This document shows positions 52,145 through 63,195 of a stretch of 64,000 bases of DNA, in pieces. The translations under genes were made by a program, and so were the position numbers. The notes beneath the pieces were generated by a model that saw nothing but the letters and a program-made list of their open reading frames with translations, did not search any database and was not told where the DNA came from. The stretch is taken from positions 124,001 through 188,000 of the forward strand of contig NZ_FNFF01000012.1 in the NCBI RefSeq assembly GCF_900100315.1, in the 5' to 3' direction. How positions within the stretch are numbered: the first letter of the stretch is position 1; every line of letters starts with the position of its first letter. This DNA is from Streptomyces indicus. Its GTDB lineage: Bacteria; Actinomycetota; Actinomycetes; Streptomycetales; Streptomycetaceae.

Positions 52145-52705
52145 ATGACCTCAGAAGAAGGCGCAGCGACCCCAGCCGGACCCTCCGAGCCGAAGAAGCC
52201 CGCCGAACCCTCCGGCGTCGACCTCGCCCGCGTCGCCCTGCGCGCCGCCAAGGAACAGGCCCGCGCGCGCGGCGCCGAGGCGCAGCAGAAGAAGCAGGCC
52301 CGGCGCGGCGGCGGCCTGCGTTCCGGCGCGCGCGCCGACGGCCGCGACCCGCTGCCGCTCGGCGCCGCGATCAACCGGCTCATCAGCGAGCGCGGCTGGG
52401 AGACCCCGGCCGCCGTCGGCGGCGTCATGGGCCGCTGGCCGCAGATCGTCGGCGACGACCTCGCCAAGCACTGCGTGCCGCAGAAGTACGACGAGGACGA
52501 CCGCGTCCTGACCGTCCAGTGCGACTCCACCGCCTGGGCCACGCAGCTGCGCCTGCTCGCCCCGCAGCTGGTCGCGCGCCTCAACCAGGACCTCGGCCAG
52601 GGCACCGTCCGCCTCATCAAGGTCCTCGGTCCCGGCGGCCCCGCGCCGCGCTTCGGACCCCTGCGCGCCCCCGGCAGCACGGGTCCCGGCGATACGTACG
52701 GCTAG
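52145..52705 (+). CDS. DUF721/DciA-family protein (possible helicase loader)
   Basis: A 186-residue protein. The first ~65 residues are low complexity (Ala/Arg/Lys/Gln). The core LGAAINRLISERGWETPAAVGGVMGRWPQIVGDDLAKHCVPQKYDEDDRVLTVQCDSTAWATQLRLLAPQLVARLNQDLG is the DUF721/DciA fold. DciA homologues load or operate the replicative helicase in bacteria without DnaC. Given dnaB in the same window and the actinobacterial position between recF and gyrB, that role is likely. The start follows the recF stop closely. Confidence 0.87.
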   Translation: MTSEEGAATPAGPSEPKKPAEPSGVDLARVALRAAKEQARARGAEAQQKKQARRGGGLRSGARADGRDPLPLGAAINRLISERGWETPAAVGGVMGRWPQIVGDDLAKHCVPQKYDEDDRVLTVQCDSTAWATQLRLLAPQLVARLNQDLGQGTVRLIKVLGPGGPAPRFGPLRAPGSTGPGDTYG

Positions 52706-53071
52706 CCGTCCTCATGCCGTAGGGCCGGTCCGTCCCTCACCGTAGTGGTGGGTTGACAGCCCGAAGCGCTGAGCGCCCGTGTGAGCCTCTTGGAGCCCCG
52801 TTCCGCATATGGGGAGTCGTGCGAGACCGGTTCAGGACGGCACATGCGGACTCAAGGCCCGGCAAGCCCCCATTACTGTCGGCGCTACCGGTAGACTGGG
52901 AGACAATCCCGCCCCATCGGGGGGACGGGGCCAGAACGCTGCATCACGTCTTCACGCGTCACGCGCACACCGTGCGGCCCGCGCGAGGAGAACGCCGTCT
53001 TATACGAACGACGCAGCCGCTCCCGACAGACGCCGGGAGCTTGGCTTGTGCTGTGCCAGAAAGGGCGCTTC
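52706..53071. promoter_or_regulatory. gyrB promoter region
   Basis: 366 bases with no gene. It should contain the supercoiling-sensitive gyrB promoter; TAGACT (52892-52897) is a possible -10, but the upstream TTACTG is only 13 bases away, so I do not claim the pair. Confidence 0.35.
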
Positions 53072-55096
53072 GTGGCCGATTCCGGCAACCCCAACGAGAA
53101 CATCCCGTCCACCGACGCCGGCGAGAACGTGTACGACGCCAGCGCCATCACCGTCCTCGAGGGTCTGGACGCGGTCCGCAAGCGACCGGGCATGTACATC
53201 GGCTCGACCGGTGAGCGCGGCCTGCACCACCTCGTGTACGAGGTCGTCGACAACGCGGTCGACGAGGCACTCGCCGGCCACGCGGACACGATCGACGTCA
53301 CGATCCTCGCCGACGGCGGCGTACGCGTGATCGACAACGGTCGTGGCATCCCGGTGGGCATCCACCCCGTCGAGAAGAAGCCGGCCGTCGAGGTCGTGCT
53401 CACCGTGCTGCACGCGGGCGGCAAGTTCGGCGGCGGCGGCTACGCCGTCTCCGGCGGTCTGCACGGCGTCGGTGTCTCCGTGGTGAACGCGCTGTCCACC
53501 AAGCTCTCGGTCGACATCAAGACCGACGGCCACCGCTGGACGCAGGACTACAAGAGCGGCGCCCCCACCGCGCCCCTGGAGCGCCACGAGGCCACCACCG
53601 AGACGGGCACCTCGGTCACCTTCTGGGCCGACCCGGACATCTTCGAGACCACCGAGTACTCCTTCGAGACGCTCTCGCGGCGCTTCCAGGAGATGGCCTT
53701 CCTCAACAAGGGCCTGACGATCAAGCTCACGGACGAGCGCGAGTCCGCGAAGGCCGTGGCCGGCGCCGACACCGCCGACGCCGCGGACGACGGCCAGGCC
53801 ATGTCGGTCACGTACCACTACGAAGGCGGCATCGTCGACTTCGTGAAGTACCTCAACTCCCGCAAGGGCGAGGTCATCCACCCCACCGTGATCGCCCTGG
53901 AGGCCGAGGACAAGGAGAAGTCCCTGTCCCTCGAGGTCGCGATGCAGTGGAACTCGCAGTACAGCGAGGGTGTCTACTCGTTCGCGAACATCATCCACAC
54001 GCACGAGGGCGGTACGCACGAGGAAGGCTTCCGTGCGGCCCTGACGAGCCTGATCAACAAGTACGCGCGTGACAAGAAGCTGCTCCGCGAGAAGGACGAC
54101 AACCTCACGGGCGACGACATCCGCGAGGGTCTGACCGCGATCATCTCGGTCAAGCTGAGCGAGCCGCAGTTCGAGGGCCAGACCAAGACCAAGCTGGGCA
54201 ACACCGAGGCCAAGACCTTCGTGCAGAAGGCGGTCTACGAGCACCTGGCCGACTGGCTGGACCGCAACCCCAACGAGGGCGCGGACATCGTCCGCAAGTC
54301 CATCGCCGCGGCCACCGCGCGTGTGGCGGCCCGCAAGGCGCGCGACCTCACCCGCCGCAAGGGGCTGCTCGAGTCGGCCTCGCTGCCGGGCAAGCTGTCC
54401 GACTGCCAGTCGAACGACCCGACGAAGTGCGAGATCTTCATCGTCGAGGGTGACTCCGCCGGCGGCTCCGCCAAGTCGGGCCGCAACCCGCAGTACCAGG
54501 CCATCCTGCCCATCCGTGGCAAGATCCTGAACGTCGAGAAGGCCCGCGTCGACAAGATCCTGCAGAACCAGGAGATCCAGGCGCTGATCTCGGCCTTCGG
54601 CACCGGAGTCCACGAGGACTTCGACATCGAGAAGCTCCGCTACCACAAGATCATTCTGATGGCGGACGCCGACGTCGACGGCCAGCACATCAACACCCTG
54701 CTGCTGACCTTCCTGTTCCGCTTCATGCGGCCGCTGGTCGAGGCCGGTCACGTGTACCTGTCGCGCCCGCCGCTGTACAAGATCAAGTGGTCCCGGGACG
54801 ACTTCCAGTACGCGTACTCGGACCGCGAGCGCGACGCCCTCATCGAGCTGGGCCGCCAGGCCGGCAAGCGCATCAAGGACGACTCGGTCCAGCGCTTCAA
54901 GGGTCTCGGCGAGATGAACGCTGAGGAGCTGCGCATCACGACCATGGACCAGGAGCACCGCGTGCTCGGCCTGGTCACGCTGGACGACGCCGCGCAGGCC
55001 GACGACCTGTTCTCGGTGCTGATGGGCGAGGACGTGGAGGCACGCCGCTCGTTCATCCAGCGCAATGCCAAGGACGTCCGCTTCCTCGACATCTGA
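53072..55096 (+). CDS. gyrB: DNA gyrase subunit B
   Basis: A 674-residue ATPase subunit. GHKL domain: VLEGLDAVRKRPGMYIGSTGERGLHHLVYEVVDNAVDEALAGHAD with IDNGRGIPVG and GLHGVGVSVVNALS. TOPRIM: IVEGDSAGGSAKSGRNPQYQAILPIRGKILNVEKAR and DADVDGQHI. C-terminal PLYKIKW and VQRFKGLGEMNAEEL. The GTG at 53072 (MADSGNPNEN) is chosen; the upstream frame adds LCQKGRF. It is the target of aminocoumarins. gyrA follows after 38 bases. Confidence 0.96.
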   Translation: MADSGNPNENIPSTDAGENVYDASAITVLEGLDAVRKRPGMYIGSTGERGLHHLVYEVVDNAVDEALAGHADTIDVTILADGGVRVIDNGRGIPVGIHPVEKKPAVEVVLTVLHAGGKFGGGGYAVSGGLHGVGVSVVNALSTKLSVDIKTDGHRWTQDYKSGAPTAPLERHEATTETGTSVTFWADPDIFETTEYSFETLSRRFQEMAFLNKGLTIKLTDERESAKAVAGADTADAADDGQAMSVTYHYEGGIVDFVKYLNSRKGEVIHPTVIALEAEDKEKSLSLEVAMQWNSQYSEGVYSFANIIHTHEGGTHEEGFRAALTSLINKYARDKKLLREKDDNLTGDDIREGLTAIISVKLSEPQFEGQTKTKLGNTEAKTFVQKAVYEHLADWLDRNPNEGADIVRKSIAAATARVAARKARDLTRRKGLLESASLPGKLSDCQSNDPTKCEIFIVEGDSAGGSAKSGRNPQYQAILPIRGKILNVEKARVDKILQNQEIQALISAFGTGVHEDFDIEKLRYHKIILMADADVDGQHINTLLLTFLFRFMRPLVEAGHVYLSRPPLYKIKWSRDDFQYAYSDRERDALIELGRQAGKRIKDDSVQRFKGLGEMNAEELRITTMDQEHRVLGLVTLDDAAQADDLFSVLMGEDVEARRSFIQRNAKDVRFLDI

Positions 55097-55134
55097 GTCG
55101 GTCACGTACCGCTTCGAAAGGATCTTGAACGGCC

Positions 55135-57753
<2,619 letters not shown>

Positions 57754-57770
57754 CGCGAGGAGTGCAGGAC

Positions 57771-58409
57771 GTGAGTGGAGCCACGGGCGCCGGAAAGAAC
57801 GGACCCGGACCGGAAGGCGGCCGTGGCCCCGCCGAGTCTGTACACGCAGCGCAGGGGGGAACTGTGACGGATACGCGAGGGCCGCACACCGCTCAGGCCG
57901 AGTACGCCGCCGGGCCGCTGCCCGGTGAGCGGCAGCACTCGGGCCAGCAGGCCGGTCCGTACCACCCGCCGCAGGCCTACCCGGCGCCTCCGGAGGGTGC
58001 GGTCCGCCGCGCCCGTACGGGAGCCCGTACGACGCCGCGTACGCGCAAGGCACGGCTTCGGGTCGCCAAGGCCGACCCCTGGTCGGTCATGAAGGTGAGC
58101 TTCCTGCTCTCCATCGCGCTCGGCATCTGCACGATCGTCGCGGCCGCGGTGCTGTGGATGGTCATGGACGCGATGGGCGTCTTCTCCACGGTCGGCGGGA
58201 CGATCTCGGAGGCCACGGGCTCCAACGAGTCCAACGGCTTCGACCTCCAGGCCTTCCTCTCGCTGCCGCGGGTGCTGATGTTCACCTCGATCATCGCGGT
58301 CATCGACGTGGTCCTCGCCACGGCGCTCGCGACGCTCGGCGCGTTCATCTACAACCTCTCCGCCGGTTTCGTGGGCGGCATCGAGCTCACGCTCGCGGAG
58401 GACGAGTAA
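57771..58409 (+). CDS. DUF3566-domain membrane protein
   Basis: A 212-residue protein. The first ~100 residues are disordered, cytoplasmic and Pro/Gln/Arg-rich. The DUF3566 domain follows: RLRVAKADPWSVMKVSFLLSIALGICTIVAAAVLWMVMDAMGVF, ~45 outside residues and LPRVLMFTSIIAVIDVVLATALATLGAFIYNLSAGFVGGIELTL. It is a conserved neighbour of gyrA in actinobacteria; the mycobacterial Rv0007 has the same place. The GTG at 57771 has aggag nine bases upstream. Function unknown; probably a cell-envelope or division-related factor. Confidence 0.87.
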   Translation: MSGATGAGKNGPGPEGGRGPAESVHAAQGGTVTDTRGPHTAQAEYAAGPLPGERQHSGQQAGPYHPPQAYPAPPEGAVRRARTGARTTPRTRKARLRVAKADPWSVMKVSFLLSIALGICTIVAAAVLWMVMDAMGVFSTVGGTISEATGSNESNGFDLQAFLSLPRVLMFTSIIAVIDVVLATALATLGAFIYNLSAGFVGGIELTLAEDE

Positions 58410-58506
58410 GCGCTCCCGGGGCGGCCGGTTCTATCGATTTTGGGACTGGGCGCGTCGTGCGCTAATCTTCAGAGGTCAGCGCGCGGGACACACCGCAGAG
58501 CGCGGC

Positions 58507-58580
58507 GGGGCTATAGCTCAGTTGGTTAGAGCGCATCCCTGATAAGGATGAGGCCACAGGTTCAAATCCTGTTAGCCCCA
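58507..58580 (+). tRNA. tRNA-Ile (anticodon GAT)
   Basis: A 74-base cloverleaf. Acceptor GGGGCTA pairs with TAGCCCC; the D-arm AGCTC...GAGC; anticodon arm CATCC-CTGATAA-GGATG with GAT at 58541-58543; T-arm ACAGG-TTCAAAT-CCTGT. The discriminator is A (58580) and the CCA end is not encoded. It is followed within ~60 bases by an integrase gene, so its 3' part is probably the attachment site of the integrated element. Confidence 0.97.
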
Positions 58581-58587
58581 CATGCGA

Positions 58588-58621
58588 AAAGACCCCCAGT
58601 CGATCATGACTGGGGGTCTTT
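58588..58621. terminator. Terminator between tRNA-Ile and integrase gene
   Basis: A perfect 14-base stem (58588-58601 / 58608-58621) with AAA...TTT ends and six-base loop. It works in both directions. Confidence 0.82.
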
Positions 58622-58638
58622 GACATCTACGGCTGACA

Positions 58639-59796
58639 TCAGCCGATCAATGGATCTTCCAGAAGCTCCGCCAGCATCGAGACGGCTTCCCGCTCGCCGT
58701 CTCCCACGACGTGGGTGTACACGTCCATGGTCATGCTGATCTGGCTGTGCCGCAGGATCGCCTGAGCGACCTTGGGATGCACCTTCAGGAAGGCCAGCAG
58801 GGTCCCGCAGGTGTGCCGGGCAAGGCGGACCGTGATCCGGCGGACGCCAGCACGCTTCACCAGTCGGCCGAAGCTCCGGGAGAAGCCCACGGGATCGAGC
58901 ATGCCGCCATGCTCGGACGAGAAGATCAGGTCTTGGTCCGGCTGCTGCTCCCAGTGCTCACCGGCGATCTTCCGTTCCAGCTCCTGAAGCTCCCGGCGCT
59001 CTTCGAGGGCACGGGCACAGAACTCGGGAAGCGGCAGCGTCGCTTGCGACGAGTCGGTCTTGAGCTTCTTGAGCACCAGGCCCTTGCCCTTCTCGCGCTG
59101 AACCTGCATGACTGGCTCGAACTGGCGAGCCTCGAAGTCGATGTCCTGCCAGCGCAGGCCCAGGACCTCACTCCGTCGCAGCCCGAGGACGAGCACTAGG
59201 ACGCAGGCCGCATAGAGCCGATGGGCACGGGTGGTACGAAGGAAGGTGATCGCCTCGCGCGCGTTCCACGGCTTGGCCTTGCCCTTGGTGACCGTGGGCA
59301 TGTCCACGAGCAGGGCGACGTTCCGCGTCAGCAGCTCCTCCCGCATGGCGCGGTTCAGAGCGTTCCGGAGGACGCGCAGCACCTCGAAGCGGGTCGAGGC
59401 TCCGACCTTCTCGCGGGTGAGCGTGGCCATGAACGTCCGGATCTGTGCGGGGGTGAGCTTGGTCAACGGCTTCTTGCCGAGGTGAGGCACGAGGTACAGC
59501 CGGATCTTGGACTCGTACTTCACGTACGTGTTGTGCTCGCGCTCGGGCTTCACGATGTGCTCAAGCCAGTAGGCCAGCCACTCACCGAGTGACCAGGTCT
59601 TCGCCGGGACCGGGACGCCGTTCCGCTCTTGATCCTGGAGCTTGCCGAGCTTCTCGGCTGCTTCGTCGTACGTTGCGCCGTAGACGAACTTCCGGACGCG
59701 GTGGCCCTCGGTGTTCGTGACGTACGCGGCGCCCTGGTAGCGGCCGTCCTTGCGCTTGGTGATCGTTCCCCCACCGTTGGGGCGACGCTTGGCCAT
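58639..59796 (-). CDS. int: Site-specific tyrosine recombinase (integrase)
   Basis: A 385-residue phage-type integrase. The arm-binding N-terminus KRRPNGGGTITKRKDGRYQGAAYV and a SAM-like core-binding domain (~70-160) come first. The catalytic domain has Arg in VLGLRRSEVLGLRWQD, RLARHTCGTLL (R327 with an Arg at 324 where HxxR has His), H350 in ILRHSQISMT and nucleophile Y360 in MDVYTHVV. It integrates at the neighbouring tRNA. The start codon overlaps the excisionase stop by one base. Confidence 0.93.
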   Translation of the reverse strand: MAKRRPNGGGTITKRKDGRYQGAAYVTNTEGHRVRKFVYGATYDEAAEKLGKLQDQERNGVPVPAKTWSLGEWLAYWLEHIVKPEREHNTYVKYESKIRLYLVPHLGKKPLTKLTPAQIRTFMATLTREKVGASTRFEVLRVLRNALNRAMREELLTRNVALLVDMPTVTKGKAKPWNAREAITFLRTTRAHRLYAACVLVLVLGLRRSEVLGLRWQDIDFEARQFEPVMQVQREKGKGLVLKKLKTDSSQATLPLPEFCARALEERRELQELERKIAGEHWEQQPDQDLIFSSEHGGMLDPVGFSRSFGRLVKRAGVRRITVRLARHTCGTLLAFLKVHPKVAQAILRHSQISMTMDVYTHVVGDGEREAVSMLAELLEDPLIG

Positions 59797-59981
59797 CAGG
59801 CAGCCCTCTCGTATTCGAGCCGAGAAGCGAGGTACTCCCGCACACCAGCCGCAGGAATCCGGCGACTACGCCCGATCGTGAGCGACGGCAGCCGGTGAGT
59901 GCGGATCAGGTCGTAGACCGTCGTCCGGCCGACCTTGAGCCACGCCATGACCTCCGGGACGGTGAGCAGCTCGTCAGTCAT
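59796..59981 (-). CDS. xis: Excisionase (MerR-like HTH)
   Basis: A 61-residue helix-turn-helix protein: LLTVPEVMAWLKVGRTTVYDLIRTHRLPSLTIGRSRRIPAAGVREYL, the helix-turn-helix_17/excisionase family. It directs the integrase to excise the element. The ATG at 59981 has gggagg and overlaps the Rep stop by four bases (ATGA). A GTG six bases upstream is less likely. Confidence 0.88.
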   Translation of the reverse strand: MTDELLTVPEVMAWLKVGRTTVYDLIRTHRLPSLTIGRSRRIPAAGVREYLASRLEYERAA

Positions 59982-61411
59982 GCGCACACCTCCCAGGCCT
60001 CTTGGTCGGCCATGTCGGCGCGCACTTCGCGAACGATCTCGCGGTTGAGGCGGATGTCCCGGGCGATCGATTCGGCGAGGAGGGATTCACCGGGGGTGTG
60101 GCCATGCCCGGCGTAGACCCAGTGCGCGAGGACGAGCGTGGAGCCCTCCGCAGCGTCGTCGAGGTCTTCCGCGAAGCCGCGTGCCTGGCGTTCTTGGCGG
60201 GCGCGGTAGTCGGCGCGGACCTGGCGGAGTGCTCCGAGGGTGGTGGAGTAGCGGCGGGACTTCGTGGAGAAGTGGCCCCGGAAGCCGAGCATGTGCGACC
60301 AGTGCGCGAGCAGCCGATCCGGGTAAGCGGCGTCCAGCTCCCAGCATGCTTCGATCAGGCGGCGGGTGTGATCGGGCAGATCCGGGATGCGGTCGAGCTC
60401 GCGCAGCTCCCCGATGCGCCGGTCCACTGTGCCCGTGGTCTCAGCGGCCTTGGTGGCGTACTTGGCGACGTACGCGGCCACGGTCTCCTCGGTCACGTCG
60501 CCCTCGGTGAAGCCGCCGATGGGCTGGACGTCGACTTGCGTTCCCCACTTCAGGGTGCGGGCGGGGAATCGGCCGGCCGCGGGCAGTGAGAGCGCTACCC
60601 GAGCAGCGGCCGAGCGGATGGCGTCATCGAGCAGCGTGAGCGAGGCCCACGGGGGTGGGGCGGTGTCGGGCCCGTCGGGACCGTCGAGCCGTACGACCGC
60701 GTGGAAGTGCACGGCGCCGCGCTTTTGAAACTCTGCGACCTTCCCGAAGGACACCCGGCACTGCTCCCCCATGGCGCGTTGGGATAGGCCCGCGCGCTTG
60801 GCGATCTCGCGGCGGAGGTAGATGGTGAAGCGCTGCCAGAGCTGCCCGGCGTGGTTGTTCCACAGCACGGCGCCCGCGTAGTCGTACGACTCCGGATCGA
60901 GCGCGGTCCCGAGGGCAGGGTCATCGTCGGCATGCGCGGCACCGCAGCGGCAGCGGCCCGAGACCGGGCGGTTGTGCACGGGCCCGAAGCTCGGAGCCGT
61001 CAGGGTGGCGAATACCCGAGGGTGTGAACGGACCGACGGATCAACGCCCTTGCGCTCGTCGCCCGTGATCCCGGCGCGGATCAGGTGGTAGGTGTCCCCC
61101 GCGTATGTCCAGGCGCAGGACGGGCAGCGCGAGGCGCGGCGGTTGCCGCAGGCCACCCGGAGCCGTCCGCCGGGCTCGTTCTGCGTGGAGTACGAGTAGA
61201 GCGTCTGGCCCGTGGCGCGGTCCTTGGTGAGCGTCCAGCCTTCGAGGTGGATCGGACTGGAGCAGCCACCGGTACGGCGGATCTGCTCCTGCCAGCGCTC
61301 GAAGTCGGGGTCACCAGCGACGCGGAGCATGTCCGCGAGGGTGATCGGGTCGGTGCCCATGACCGCCGCCATGTCAGCAACGGCGGCCGGGGCAACAGGC
61401 AGGTAGGTCAC
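59978..61411 (-). CDS. repSA: Replication initiator of RepSA type (HUH endonuclease)
   Basis: A 477-residue protein. The HUH metal motif is in GAVHFHAVVRLDGPDG (His-Phe-His), with AKRAGLSQRAMGEQCRVSFGKVAEFQKRGAVHFH. A catalytic-Tyr candidate is in TVAAYVAKYATKAAETTG (Y-x-x-K). Two Cys pairs occur early: CGNRRASRCPSCAW and CRCGA. Such Rep proteins start rolling-circle replication of excised AICE. The GTG at 61411 overlaps the upstream regulator stop by four bases. Confidence 0.88.
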   Translation of the reverse strand: MTYLPVAPAAVADMAAVMGTDPITLADMLRVAGDPDFERWQEQIRRTGGCSSPIHLEGWTLTKDRATGQTLYSYSTQNEPGGRLRVACGNRRASRCPSCAWTYAGDTYHLIRAGITGDERKGVDPSVRSHPRVFATLTAPSFGPVHNRPVSGRCRCGAAHADDDPALGTALDPESYDYAGAVLWNNHAGQLWQRFTIYLRREIAKRAGLSQRAMGEQCRVSFGKVAEFQKRGAVHFHAVVRLDGPDGPDTAPPPWASLTLLDDAIRSAAARVALSLPAAGRFPARTLKWGTQVDVQPIGGFTEGDVTEETVAAYVAKYATKAAETTGTVDRRIGELRELDRIPDLPDHTRRLIEACWELDAAYPDRLLAHWSHMLGFRGHFSTKSRRYSTTLGALRQVRADYRARQERQARGFAEDLDDAAEGSTLVLAHWVYAGHGHTPGESLLAESIARDIRLNREIVREVRADMADQEAWEVCA

Positions 61412-62133
61412 GCGACCACCGCCAGACGCGCAGGGGTAGACCAGGGCGCGGACGCGGCGAAGACGTGATCCAGCGTGGTCAGGTAGCCGCCGACGAGCGG
61501 GGCAGGCCCGAGGCGCCGCAGGTGCAGGACCGGCGCCAGGGCCGGACTCGTACCGTCCAAAGGAGCGGAGACCAACAGGTCGTCATCGGCGCGCAGTACG
61601 TCCGCCGAGAGCCCGTCGTGAGCCACCAGGCGGATACCGTCGAGGCCGACCAGGGAGGGGAAGACCTCGGGGAGGGTGGCCAGGTGGCGGCGGTCCGTGG
61701 GGGCAGCGGCGATCCGGACGCGGACGCCGGCCGATGCCTTCTGGGTGAGCAGTCGGGGCAGGTCCCACACTGCATCGGCGAGGAACATGGCGTTGGACAC
61801 GGCGAGATCGATGGTGCTGGTCGCCGCCTCGATCAGCGAGCGCCACAGGTTGTGCGGGACCGCGCCGCGCATCGGGTAGCAGGTCACCAGCTCATCGCGC
61901 GGGGTCGGAGTCGAGCGGTGTCGGGCGTCCAGGTCGGGCCACAGGTGGTACGGATCCGTGTGCAGGAGCTTGGCCGCCGCGTGGGCGTTGCGGGCATGTG
62001 GGGTCCGGTCGGAAGTCATCCACCGTTCCACCGACTTGGGGTCCATCCCCAGGTGCGCGGCCAGTCCCTCGATCGTCACGTTCGCCGCGACCATGGCGCC
62101 GCGCAGCCGCTCGTTCGCCACGGTGGTGGTCAT
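61408..62133 (-). CDS. XRE-type HTH regulator with DUF5919/PLD-like C-terminal domain
   Basis: A 241-residue protein. The HTH is RLRGAMVAANVTIEGLAAHLGMDPKSVERWMTSDRTPHARNAHAAAKLL. The second part (~90-241) has TIDLAVSNAMFLADAVWDLPRLLTQKASAGVRVRIAAAPTDRRHLA and DVLRADDDLLVSAPLDGTSPALAPVLHLRRLG, like the phospholipase-D-fold ligand domains found after HTH in some Streptomyces proteins (DUF5919). The HKD motif is missing, so it should not be an enzyme. It is coupled to the Rep gene. Probably controls the element. Confidence 0.72.
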   Translation of the reverse strand: MTTTVANERLRGAMVAANVTIEGLAAHLGMDPKSVERWMTSDRTPHARNAHAAAKLLHTDPYHLWPDLDARHRSTPTPRDELVTCYPMRGAVPHNLWRSLIEAATSTIDLAVSNAMFLADAVWDLPRLLTQKASAGVRVRIAAAPTDRRHLATLPEVFPSLVGLDGIRLVAHDGLSADVLRADDDLLVSAPLDGTSPALAPVLHLRRLGPAPLVGGYLTTLDHVFAASAPWSTPARLAVVA

Positions 62134-62525
62134 GCCGTCACCGCCTCAGCGGTCATGGTGGCCAGGGCCCTGCGGATGCCCTTGGGCGCGCGGCCCAGGA
62201 CGTAGCAGCAGTGCACGATCCGGGGGTGATCGAACTGGGCCTTGTAGTCGGCGTATGCCGCCCACCGGTCCTCGTCGTTGTGACCGTGACGGCAGACGTT
62301 CCAGTGCGCCGTCAACAGGGTGATCTGGTCGATCAGTTCGACCAGGCCGAGGCGGCTCGCGCCGTCCACCATGAACGCGGCGATCTTCTCGGACTCGGTA
62401 CGCCGACGGTCCATTACGTAGTCGGAGGCGTACAGCGCCAGGATGAGCGCCACGTCGGGCAGCTTGGCCAGCGCGGCCGGAGCTAAGGCCATGGTTCGCG
62501 GTGTGGTCTGCGTCGCAGGCATCAT
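62130..62525 (-). CDS. Small element-encoded protein of unknown function
   Basis: A 131-residue protein. It begins MMPATQTTPRTMALAPAALAKLPDVALILALYASDYVMDRRRTESEKIAAFMVDGASRL and continues ITLLTAHWNVCRHGHNDEDRWAAYADYKAQFDHPRIVHCCYVLGRAPKGI. It has one CRHGH cluster and HCC downstream, which could bind metal, but no known zinc motif. The ATG pair at 62525/62522 follows gaagggaag. Its stop overlaps the next start by four bases. The family is found next to AICE Rep genes. Role unknown. Confidence 0.6.
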   Translation of the reverse strand: MMPATQTTPRTMALAPAALAKLPDVALILALYASDYVMDRRRTESEKIAAFMVDGASRLGLVELIDQITLLTAHWNVCRHGHNDEDRWAAYADYKAQFDHPRIVHCCYVLGRAPKGIRRALATMTAEAVTA

Positions 62526-62597
62526 GGAGCTTCCCTTCGGGGACGAAGGGGGCGGCGTGCTGCTTGGCGGTAGAGCGCCGCCCCCGGGTTCGTTACG

Positions 62598-62623
62598 ACT
62601 ATGGTGCTCTATATCGTCATAGT
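62598..62623. promoter_or_regulatory. Palindrome in the divergent control region
   Basis: ACTATG (62598-62603) and CATAGT (62618-62623), perfect six-base arms 14 bases apart around an AT-rich CTCTATATCG, between the five-gene operon and the GntR gene. A likely operator or overlapping promoter. Confidence 0.45.
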
Positions 62624-62683
62624 GCACAAGGTCTTGGGGTGCAGCATGGTGTATTAGTTCGTGCTAGTCGATACCCTCGATTC

Positions 62684-63043
62684 ATGACCGTCGCCGACAG
62701 TGACCCGAGGCCGAAGAAGGTGCAGATCGCGGACGCGCTCCGCGATGAGATCAAGGCCGGAAAGCCCACAGAGGGGCAGAAGTTGGACTCTCTGCGCGAC
62801 CTCGCAGACCGGTTCAAGGTCACCACGGTCACGGTCGGCCAGGGCCTGCAGATCCTCATGGACGAGGGCTTGATCTTCTCGGTGCCCAATCGCGGGTACT
62901 TCGTCCAGCCAGCAGGCGCAGAGGCCGCAGGCGCCAGCGGGAATGTCGGGGCGGTGATCACTGCTCTCCAATCTGAGCTTCGGGAACTAGCCGCCCGAGT
63001 GGCCAAGTTGGAGGAGCGAGCCGATCACACGGGCAGCGCCTAA
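62684..63043 (+). CDS. Short GntR-family regulator (KorSA-like)
   Basis: A 119-residue protein with a GntR winged helix: KKVQIADALRDEIKAGKPTEGQKLDSLRDLADRFKVTTVTVGQGLQILMDEGLIFSVPNRGYFVQPAG. A C-terminal coiled coil (VGAVITALQSELRELAARVAKLEER) follows. It has no effector domain. pSAM2 has a GntR repressor, KorSA, that keeps the element silent, and this may be its counterpart. The ATG at 62684 has no ribosome-binding site and may be leaderless. It is divergent from the replication-excision operon. Confidence 0.75.
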   Translation: MTVADSDPRPKKVQIADALRDEIKAGKPTEGQKLDSLRDLADRFKVTTVTVGQGLQILMDEGLIFSVPNRGYFVQPAGAEAAGASGNVGAVITALQSELRELAARVAKLEERADHTGSA

Positions 63044-63195
63044 CGTGTGATCCAGAGTGCGCGGAGAGTGAGCGCGTCACTAGTGACACAGGTGGTGTCA
63101 CCGGGGGACAGAGCAGGTGCCAACCCCCTGTCACCCCCCATGTCACCAGCCCACTAGGTGGAAGACTCAAAGCAAGCACCCGGACGGGAGGCAGC
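63044..63195. promoter_or_regulatory. Intergenic region with repeated TGTCAC boxes
   Basis: A perfect 12-base palindrome GTCACTAGTGAC (63076-63087), GTGACAC (63083), TGTCAC (63096, 63129, 63141). It is the leader of the XRE gene and likely its operator. Confidence 0.5.
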
